Positions 1 through 9,500 of a DNA stretch of 64,000 nucleotides are shown here, piece by piece. The DNA comes from Iris pallida. Taxonomy: Eukaryota; Streptophyta; Magnoliopsida; Asparagales; Iridaceae. The notes below the pieces were generated by a model. It saw only the letters and a program-made list of their open reading frames with translations. It had not been told where the DNA came from and ran no database searches. The position numbers and the translations under genes are program-made. The stretch is from the NCBI GenBank assembly GCA_029216955.1, contig JANAVB010033216.1, positions 8,115,492 through 8,179,491 of the forward strand, in the 5' to 3' direction. How positions within the stretch are numbered: position 1 is the first letter of the stretch; each line of letters opens with the position of its first letter.

Positions 1-2
1 CC

Positions 3-191
3 TATCATACTATGCACTGCGTGAGATGTATTGTGCTCATTCCTGTCCTGACTGGACCTGTTGAAAATATTACAGAGGATGAGGAAGAGGCCCTGGTGTC
101 TACCTATTATGGAGCAGGACTAGATGATACTTATGTTGTGGACCCTCAGCAGGATCCACCTGCAGCTGAGGATGTTGCCCCAGTAGTCTAG
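3..191 (+). CDS. C-terminal tail of an unidentified ORF, cut by the window edge
   Basis: Frame 3 is open from the first base to a TAG at 189-191, about 62 codons. The tail is acidic, with a run of Asp/Glu in the middle and a Pro/Ala/Val-rich end. I do not recognise a family. Given the surroundings it may be the end of a transposon ORF, but nothing in the visible residues proves that. The start lies outside the window. Confidence 0.25.
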   Translation, partial: YHTMHCVRCIVLIPVLTGPVENITEDEEEALVSTYYGAGLDDTYVVDPQQDPPAAEDVAPVV

Positions 192-604
192 GCTAGTTTA
201 GCTAGTCAGTCTTTTTCATATTATCATTTTGTCTCACATTCTGAGTTATATTTTGAGATGTAGAGATGTATAGACTCTTAGACTTATATTGTATTTTGGG
301 TTGACATTCTGGATGTTATGTTATCCTAGACACTTGGACTTATTTCATCTATGCTACTGTTCTCTTTGAGTTACTGTCTATCTATCTATCTTTCATTCTT
401 CTACCCTAGATGTGATTGAGATTTTTTTTCTGTTATGTCACCTCCATTCGGAGAGTATATACTGTACAGGTACCTTTATATTGTTAGATGATTGACCTAG
501 GACAGCGTTCTACTGCCGACACTGCGGCATAGGCTGGACGTACCCACTTCTCGTGCCCTTACTCTAGGGTGCGGGTCATGACAGCATACGAACCTGGCGG
601 CCCC
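192..604. other. Non-coding stretch, possible LTR end at about 592
   Basis: No supported gene. The segment ends in ggtcatgaca just before the GC-rich repeat field. That ending resembles the gcgtgaca ends of the gypsy LTRs elsewhere in this window. No matching second LTR or TSD was found, so this is only a hint. Confidence 0.2.
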
Positions 605-609
605 CGGGT

Positions 610-1072
610 GCGGGCGCATGCGACAAAGAAGGAAACCAGAGAGGCGCATGGCCGGCCAGACCGGTGACGAGGGGCATCGCTGAGGGCGCATAACTTCCCG
701 CGGCATGAGGGGGTCATGCGACCTGCCGGGCACCCGGGGCCGAGAGGGCGCATGCGGGCGGAATGAGCGCGCGTGGAAGAGCCGGGAGGGGTCCCGGGCA
801 AGGCGAAGGAGCTAATCCAGAGGGGGACGCCGGCCCGACTGAGGGCGCATGGCAGCCCCGCGATGAGGAGCGCGCGAGGATGTTCCCGACAGTGGACGCA
901 TGGCTGGCGATCCCCGAGGTGGGCGCATAAGCTCCCGCACAAGACAGGGGCGCATGGCGATGCGGGGACGCCGGGCCAACAACGGGCGCATGGCTGTCCT
1001 GTGACGAAGAGGGCGCATGGCCCGACTGCGAGGAGGGCGCATAGCCCGGGGCTGATGTGGGCGCATAGCGAG
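610..1072 (+). repeat. GC-rich interspersed GGGCGCAT repeat array
   Basis: The core GGGCGCAT(G/A) followed by GC or AC recurs about 12 times (near 611, 641, 682, 743, 841, 892, 919, 947, 983, 1008, 1032, 1057). Spacing tightens to 24-36 bp at the right end. Intervening bases are GC-rich and not conserved. The minus strand reads as repeated Met-Arg-Pro codons, so the long ORFs here are by-products of the repeat and not genes. Confidence 0.6.
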
Positions 1073-1690
1073 CGACTCTCCCCTCCTTCACCACGGAGGG
1101 GGGGGAATTCGAAATTTGAAATGGATAGCGGCCGCTTTAGGCGGGAAGTACCCAAGCCCGAGGAGCACGATGCTCCTGCGGTCCGACCGGCCGAAATGCA
1201 CGGGGGAGGGTCGACGGGGGGGGGGGGCCTCCAACGGACGGGGCCACCGGAGGGGGGAAGCTACTCCGGGTGGGGTTGACTCCTGACTGCGAACCTCGAC
1301 GAGAGGGGGCTAAAGGCGGAGCGGGGGAGCGAAGGAACGGGGGCCCGATTAGGGAGGCTGGGGTGACCACCGGAGCTTTGGGGCCACCCCGGTGGGGTCG
1401 ATGCCGACGAGGGCGAGCTGCTCCGACGACCAGGGGGACGGCCGGGGGGGCTCTCGGATTCGTCCGCGCTAATCGATCGAAGTGCGGATGGCGGCGGACC
1501 GGCCCGTGCGACGCCGGTGGGAGAAGAGGAGGGGCTGTCGACGAGCGGCCGGAGCGGCGCGCCCCCGGCGCCAGGGACGGGAGTGGGGGGGGGAGTCATG
1601 CAGCCATAGGGAGAGCTTGGGGAGAAGGAGGAGCTGTTTTTATCTATCGTGTGTGTGATGTTCAAAAAAAAAAAATAATAAAAAAATAAA
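1073..1690 (+). other. GC-rich segment ending in an A-rich tail, possible retroposon 3' end
   Basis: Extremely GC-rich sequence with G runs is followed by an A-rich tail at about 1664-1690. Similar motifs flank the tail: ctatcgtgtgtgtg before it and ctgtcgtgtgtatg after it. This could be the 3' end of a non-LTR retroposon or a GC-rich LINE 5' leader like the one at 13056-13489. The ORFs in it are low-complexity and have no recognisable domain. Confidence 0.3.
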
Positions 1691-2102
1691 ATCTGTCGTG
1701 TGTATGTATATATATATATATATAAAGAGCTCCAGTATAAAGATCTCCATTAGTCCATAAACTGAATGTATACCACCACTGAGAAACACCAGAATAAGCA
1801 AGAGTCGTGGAGCACAGAATTTGCCTTAATCGGCGAGAGTATGATTGGGGGCTTTATACTGTAGTATGTAACTCTTCAATTGGTTATTAGCTCTACCTCC
1901 AGCCTCTTCATATTCCGTATCCTGCTGCTTCTTTGCTTGCTTTTCTCGATCAAGCATTCATGTGCTTAGCAAAGAGGTAGTAGCATTTGGGGTGACAAGA
2001 ATTCCATTTTCCGGATAAGCCGGCACAGCTCTTGCTGTCTGTATGTGGTAGGGTCTGGTTAACTGCCCGGCCACCTCTTTAGCTCATCTCTTGTCAACAC
2101 TA
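1691..2102. other. Stretch with no supported gene
   Basis: Apart from a short TA run near 1707-1722 I see no coding signal or repeat structure here. Confidence 0.5.
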
Positions 2103-2208
<106 letters not shown>

Positions 2209-2210
2209 GT

Positions 2211-2333
2211 GGAAGAACATCAGGTAACACCTTGCAAATCAAAAAATCAAAAAATTTTATATATATATATGGAAGAACATCAGGTAACACCTTGCAAATC
2301 ATATTGATTTGCAAGGTGTTACCTGATGTTCTT

Positions 2334-2393
<60 letters not shown>

Positions 2394-2421
2394 AAGAACA
2401 TCAGGTAACACCTTGCAAATC
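2211..2421. repeat. 30-bp cassette in three direct copies and one inverted copy, linked by TA repeats
   Basis: The 30-bp unit starting ggaagaacatcagg occurs at 2211-2240, 2271-2300 and 2392-2421. It occurs reversed at 2306-2335. Copies two and inverted face each other across 5 bp. With their TA flanks they form a near-perfect palindrome of roughly 80 bp. A (TA)n run fills 2336-2391. The unit is not recognisable as a known element. Confidence 0.85.
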
Positions 2422-3442
2422 AAAAAATTTCACAGTATTTAGTATTTTGTAGCAAATCAGCCCAAAAGTTAGCTATGCAAATGAGCCGAAGGCTTTACAT
2501 GGACCAATAAAAGGGCACGTAAAATATTTTTTTTTATTTCTAATCTTATCAAAAGATAATTAAAATATATAAATTTAGATTTGTTATATATATGTATATT
2601 CTAATTAAGATTTATTAAAATTTAATTAAAATTTAATGATAATTTTTTATGGATATATGTGAACAAAAGAGAAGATATTCAATTATGCAGAAGAAAAGAG
2701 AGTTTAAAATTATACTCTTTCGTAAAAAAAAATTAAAATTAAATGGATGATGATATACATACAGCTGGAACGGCTCAATTTTGAGCCGTTTCCAAGCCGC
2801 ACTATATAGAAGAAGATGAGCTTACTAAAAAAGTCAAGACTATGAATAACACTCAAAAGTTTCTAGAGATACCAAATCCACTGCAATCAGTGCTCAAAAA
2901 CAAGGTTGCTTAGAAGCAACCTACCTCACTGTGAACATAATTGATTATCCCCCTTTATGACTGATAGAAAGGGGGGAAAGCACAAGATACCTACAACTGT
3001 TTTCTCGAGACCAACCAAAAGAGAACAAGTTTACTGTCATGTTTCACCTGCAACTGTCAAGTTCACTGTCATGTTCCATATTCCACAATATTCAAACACC
3101 ATATAATTAGCCATCAACACCAGCAACTGGATGTTGCTCGAGAGAACCAATCTACCATTAAAACAATCAAGGCCTGTTGTGCTTCTGCTTTTCAATTTTC
3201 CCATGTCTTTGTGATTTTCCTAGCAACTTGCTGATGGCCAAAAGGCTTTTCATTGAAGAAAAAGGTGCCATCCATATTGTAACTTCACATTTTGTGATGA
3301 GAAACTTTCAATGTCCCTCTAACCCACACGCATATCTACTACAGATATATTTACAGAAAGTAAAACGAGCCTCAAAAAGAAAAGAATGAACAAATGAAGT
3401 GTTATTGTATGCTTTCAGTCAGCCGTGTCTTAACTCGACCTG
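2422..3442 (-). other. 3' flank and probable 3' UTR of the host gene
   Basis: No additional gene is supported. The part next to 3443 is the likely 3' UTR of the minus-strand gene. I did not find a canonical AATAAA in the expected place. The rest is AT-rich single-copy-looking sequence. Confidence 0.4.
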
Positions 3443-3521
3443 TTAAGTATCCTCTCGCCTCAGGCTTCTGCTTCGCTGTCTCCGCCGCCTCTGCAGTGAC
3501 TCTTGTGTTTGGAATTTATGC
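3443..3521 (-). CDS. Host gene exon 10, terminal exon
   Basis: The acceptor is gcaatgacag with a weak pyrimidine tract. It encodes an Arg/Ser-rich tail ([15 protein letters not shown]) and stops with TAA at 3443-3445. An alternative frame through exons 9-10 is also open, so this end is less certain than exons 1-8. Confidence 0.5.
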
Positions 3522-6500
3522 CTGTCATTGCGTAAGAGTTTCATTTAGTAACATTTTGCATATTTGTCAAATGGCCTAACGAACAACTTAGGGATTACAG
3601 GTCTCAGAAGTCGGAACCAACCTGTCCATTGACTTTCCACCCTCAAACTGAAACAAGAAAACAACATGAGAGAGAGAGAGAGAGAGAGAGAAAAGCAATA
3701 GCCTAGGAATTGTTCCACGTATAAATATCAACAAATAAAATTTTAAAAAAATTATAATAACCAACATAATTTCATCTGATGAATGATTCACCCGTATGTG
3801 ATAAATTGAGGAACAACTATGCCTACATATTGAATTCAAGACGAGTTAATTGGCAGAGTGCATGATGTAGTGTGGATTCCAACTCCGAATCTTTTTAGGA
3901 ATTTTTTCTTTTGCTGTCTTTTTTTATAGATTTGATAAGAATCATATTTCTTTTAGGACTCTTATTTTGACTCCATCTTTTATTAGGATATATTTTATCT
4001 TTATTTTATTAGGATTAGTTTGTCATAAAAGTCCTATAAATAGGCACCTTCTATATGTACAACTTTTAATCAATAATTTTTTTTCTTTAAGTTTTGAGAT
4101 TTGTTCTCTGCTTTTCTTGGTCGTGGACTCGACTATTCCGTGGATTCGGAAACCCCTCGCTTGAGGTTTTCAAGCAACCTTCGTGCGGACCCCTCACAAG
4201 GCCTTCCGTTGGAGTTATCGCGACACCGTTTTGCTCTCACCAAGCAACAGTGGTCCAGTTATCGTCATCACCGATCGACTTGGCCATTGCCAAGCACGAA
4301 GGTAAGCTAGTTCCGCTATCACGCTGCGTCAAGTAGTATCAGAGCGTCACAGATCAAGGATTCCAATTTTTTGAAAACTTTTGAGAATATTTCTTTTTCA
4401 AAACAACAATAACAAAGCTAGTAACGCGTGAGGACTTTGAACAACCAGTGTGTATCGTCAGGCGGCTTTGTTAGTCTCAAAGATTGAAGAACCACCATAG
4501 TGCCACAATATCTTTCGAACCCGCTGCAAGGTTAAAAACAAGTTATACGACATCATCATTGATAATGGGTGCACAGAGAACATTGTTTCAAGAGTAATGG
4601 TAGAGAAAATAGGACTGGCCAAGGAAGCACATCCAACTCCATATAAGATCGGCTGGATTTAACAGGGCCACAACATGGTCGTCTCTGAAGTTTGTCGCAT
4701 ATCCTTTTCCATCGGAAAGATCTACAAAGATGAAGTCACGTTTGATATTTTCGACATGGACTATTATCACATCATCCTCGGTCGACCGTAGCAATTTAAC
4801 AAAAATGTCACGTACCAGGGAAGAGACAACACTTATTCCTTCCTTCAAGATGGACGACGCCTCACTCTCTATCCATTAGCACCGGATGATATTTCTAAGA
4901 CTAGTCCACAACCACAAAAAAGACTCGAGCATTCCCACAACAACTTTTTCCTTAGACCACAAGTTATCGTTGTTGACTATGAAGGCGACAAGATATCAAA
5001 GTCGGATGAACCAATTGCAGATGTTAAGCTAAAATATTCAACCCCTCAAGAAGAAATGAAGTTGTCGGTTTCTAATCAAGAAACATGATTAACTGAAGAG
5101 AAGGACATGATAATCTTCGATAAAACCATTGGGGATGCTACGGGGATGAATTCTTCAGCCCCCCAACAAGAACACCCAAGAAAAGACGAGATCCTCCCCG
5201 AAGATGATAGTCAAGAACATGTTGCCTCCACAGATAATTCTGGAAAGAAATATCAGCAAAAGTTTACATGGCAAACATATAATTTCAGTGGAGTCAACCA
5301 AGACATCATTTTCATTATCCTATTTATCGTTTTCTTCTCTCGAGTGTACTAAAACGACTCAACAAGAGCCTCTCTCCTTTGACGAAAAAATGAAAATTTT
5401 CCAAATATTAAAAGCTCCTAGTGCCAATGGAAGACCTCATCGTCACAAGCCTCACAGTGTTACACCAGACACATCATCTGAGTTCGATCGCCAGTCCCTA
5501 GATTTTCGAGATGCTGTGAAAAGTCCTACATATATGCGTTTTTTTTCAAATAGCTTCAAAGCTACCTCTTTCTTTGCATGGTATCCATCTAAATACCTCC
5601 ATAGAGACGAAAGCTCATGGACATGAGCTTGGGCCAAAGAAAGTCGACTCGTGGCGCATGTACATCGACAAACGGACTATCAACCTCATGACCGTCATCT
5701 GCCATCAGATTCGGATCCGACCTGGTAATGAATGGGAGACTATTTTCAATATCCGAGAAGTACTCTATGAATGACTCTTTATGCCCTTCGGACGTTCGAA
5801 TGCGTCAAGAACCTTCATGCGCATCAAGAATCATGTTTTGAAGACATTAGCAAGAAAATTCGTAGTCATCTACTTTAACGATATCCTGAATTATAGCAAG
5901 AGCCAAGCTGATTATCTGAAGTACATCAGGAAAGTTCTCAACCTTCTTCGAATTAAGAAGTGTAACTTACTAACTCATCTTCTTGGGATTTGTGACTAGC
6001 GCCGATGGCCTCAGTGTTGATGAAGAGAAGATTCGAGTAATTCGCGATCCAAAGACAATAACTAAAGTTCAACGCTTCTATGGTCTCGCCAACTTCTATC
6101 GATGATTCATCCGCAACTTCAGCACTATTTGAGGCCAATGATTGAATGTATGAAGACGTGCAAATCTCCTGAACCTTCAATGTCGTCGATCTTTACGAAC
6201 ATTTTCTACCTGTCGAATCACTTTACTCTGAGAAAAACTCGGGGACGAGTTCTTTTGAAGCATGGGAGACTGGTGTAGCGTGGGTTCCAACTCCGAATCT
6301 TTTTTTAGGATTTTTTTTTTCTTTTGCTTTGTCTTTTTTATAGATTTGATAAGAATCATATTTCTTTTAGGACTCTTATTTTGACTCTATCTTTTATTAG
6401 GTTATATTTTAGGGATATTTTGTAAAATCTCCCCTAAATAATGGGCTAATTTGCGAAATACCTCCTAAAGATCTCGAATTGGTAAAACCCCCTTTCCGTC

Positions 6501-9500
6501 AAGACGCTGTTTGATTTTGGGTGACGTGGCAATCCGTGTGTGTTATTAAGTAAAAAAATAAAAGTTAGACGAAAATACCCCTGCAAATTAGTCCATTATT
6601 TAGGGGAGGTTTTGCAAAATATCCCAAAAATATACGTTAGAAAATTACTCCTTCCTGATCATCTCCTGCATCACCGACAGGAACTCCGCGCTGAAAGGGA
6701 ACCCCGACCTCTCCTCCGAGATCTCCGGCGAACTCCTCTCCTCCTCCGCCGCCGCCGCGTTGGATCTCCCCGGAGCGAAAGAGACGAGCGAAAGAGACGA
6801 GCGGCCCGGCGCTGTTGGATCTCTTAACGGGTCTCGAGTCCTCCGGATCCGGGAAGGCGGCGGACCCGTCGTCGGACCCGGGGGCGAACTTCCTCTTGAG
6901 GGTGGAGTTCCAGTGGTTCTTGATGGCGTTGTCGGTGCGGCTGGAGAGGAGGCGGGCGATGGTGGCCCACTTGTTGCCGAAGCGGCGGTGGGCCCGCACG
7001 ATGGTGTCGTCCTCCTCGGCGGTGAAGGGGCGGTGCTCCACCTGCGGGGAGAGCTGGTTGCACCACCGCAGCGGGCGTCCACGATCTGGTCCAGCTCCCC
7101 CCTCGCCTGCCACTTCATGCCCCACTCCGCCAGGTTCACCATCTCCCTCGGGAGCGTCGGGTCTATCACCGGCCTCGCGCAGAGCACCTCCAGCAGCACC
7201 ACGCCGAATGAGTACATGTCCGACTTCTCCGTCAGCTGCTGCCTCCGGAAGTACTCCGGGTCGAGGTACCCGAAGCTCCCCTTCACCGCCGTGCTGACGT
7301 GCGTCTGGTCCAGCTCGGGCCCGGTCTTGGACAGCCCGAAGTCCGCCACCTTCGCCAGGAGGTTCCCGTCCAGCAGGATGTTGGCGGACTTGACGTCACG
7401 GTGGATGATGGCCTTCGCGGAGCCCGTGTGGAGGTAGTGCAGCCCCCTCGCCGCGCCAATGCAGGCCTCGAGCCTCTGCCTCCAGGAGAGGTTGGGGAAG
7501 TCCGAGCCGTAGAGGTGGCTCTTCAGGGTCCCCTTCTCCATGTACTCGTACACGAGGATCATCTCGTTCCCCTCGTCGCAGAACCCGATCAGGGAGACCA
7601 GGTGGCGGTGCCGCAGCCGGAAGAGCAGCTCGATCTCGGTCCGGAACTCGTTGAGCCCCTGCTGGGACTTCGGATTGCCCCGCTTCACCGCCACCTGGGT
7701 CTCGTCCGCCATCACCCCCTTGTAGACCTTCCCGAAGCCGTCGACTCCGATCACCCAGCTCTCGTCGAAGCTGTTGGTAGCCTCGTTGACCGCCGCGAAA
7801 GAGAAGCTGTTGGTAGCCTCGTTGGAACCTCCGCTCCCCACACTGTGAGTGGTGGCTCCGGTGACGGAGAAGGGCAGCCAGGTCTTCGATTGGTACTTCC
7901 TCGACAACTTCCTCCTCCTGAACCACAGAAGGAGAAGAAATTTCTAACGTATATTTTTGGGATATTTTGCAAAACCTCTCCTAAATAATGGACTAATTTG
8001 CAGGGATATTTTCGTCTAACTTTTATTTTTTTACTTAATAACACACACGGATTGCCACGTCACCCAAAATCAAACAGCGTCTTGACGGAAAGGAGGTTTT
8101 ACCAATTCGAGATCTTTAGGGGGTATTTCGCAAATTAGCCCATTATTTAGGGGAGGTTTTACAAAATATCCCTATATTTTATCTTCATTTGATTATGATT
8201 AAGTTGTCATAAAAGTCCTATAAATAGGTACCTTCTATATGCAATTGAGGAACAACTTTTAATCAATAAAATTCTTTTTTAAGTTTTGAGATTTCTTCTC
8301 TGCTTTTCTTGGTCGTGGACTCGACTAATCCATGGATTCGGAAGCCCAAAAGTTTACATGGCAAACATATAATTTCAGTGGAGTCAACCAAGACATCATT
8401 TTCATTATCCTATTTATCGTTCTCTTCTCTCGAGTGTACTAAAACGACTCAACAAGAGCCTCTCTCCTTCGACGAAACAATGAAAATTTTCCAAATATTA
8501 AAAGCTCCGAGTGCCAATGGAAGACCTCATCGTCACAAGCCTCACAGTGTTACACCAGACACATCATCTGAGTTCGATCGCCCGTCCCTAGATTTTCGAG
8601 ATGCTGCAAAAAGTCCTACATATATGCGTTTTCTTCAAATAGCTCCAAAGCTACCTCTTTCTTTGCATGTTATCCATCTAAATACCTCCATAGAGACGAA
8701 AGCTCATGGACATGAGCTTGGGCCAAAGAAAGTCGACTCGTGGCGCATGTACATCGACAAATGAACTATCAACCGCATGACCGTCATCTGCCATCAGACT
8801 CGGATCCGACCTGGTTATGAATGGGAGACTATTTTCAATATCCGAGAAGTACTCTATTAATGACTCTTTATGCCCTTCGGACGTTCGAATGCGTCAAGAA
8901 CCTTCATGCGCATCAAGAATCGTGTTTTGAAGACATTAGCAAGAAAATTCGTAGTCATCTACTTTGACGATATCCTGAATTATAGCAAGAGCCAAGCTGA
9001 TTATCTGAAGTACATCAGAAAGTTCTCAACCTTCTTCGAATTAAGAAGTGTAACTTACTAACTCATCTTCTTGGGATTTGTGACTAGCATCGATGGCCTC
9101 AGTGTTGATGAAGAGAAGATTCGAGTAATTCGCGATATAACTAAAGTTCAAAGCTTCTATGGTCTCGCCAACTTCTACCGATGATTCATCCGCAACTTCA
9201 GCACTATTTGAGGCCAATGATTGAATGTATGAAGACGTGCAAATCTCCTGAACCTTCAATGTTGTCGATCTTTACGAACATTTTCTACCTGTCGAATCAC
9301 TTTACTCTGAGAAGAACTCGGGGACGAGTTCTTTTGAAGCATGGGAGACTGGTGTAGCGTGGGTTCCAACTCCGAATCTTTTTTTAGGATTTTTTTTCTT
9401 TTGCTTTGTCTTTTTTATAGATTTGATAAGAATCCTATTTCTTTTAGGACACTTATTTTGACTCTATCTTTTATTAGGATATTTTATCTTCATTTGATTA

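Larger units (their letters stand above)
6412..8172 (-). mobile_element. Pack-MULE with 232-bp terminal inverted repeats, carrying kinase and MYB fragments
   Basis: Terminal inverted repeats 6412-6643 and 7941-8172 start gggatattttgtaaaa. The 9-bp TSD tatatttta is at 6403-6411 and 8173-8181. Long inverted repeats plus a 9-bp TSD and no transposase are the definition of a Pack-MULE. The 1.3-kb interior is GC-rich, unlike its surroundings. It holds two unrelated host-gene fragments in the same orientation, which together keep a 420-codon reading frame open on the minus strand. Confidence 0.93.
6271..8347 (+). repeat. RT1 internal truncated LTR 2, split by the Pack-MULE
   Basis: 6271-6411 and 8182-8347 together match the first ~305 bp of the RT1 LTR and stop at ggattcggaagccc, where module B begins. 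The 1761-bp Pack-MULE and its 9-bp TSD lie between the two halves. Confidence 0.85.

Noticed and set aside
559..1279. Several 80-198 codon ORFs in the GC-rich left region
   Set aside because: Low-complexity Arg/Pro/Ala-rich products of the GGGCGCAT field with no domain, overlapping on both strands.
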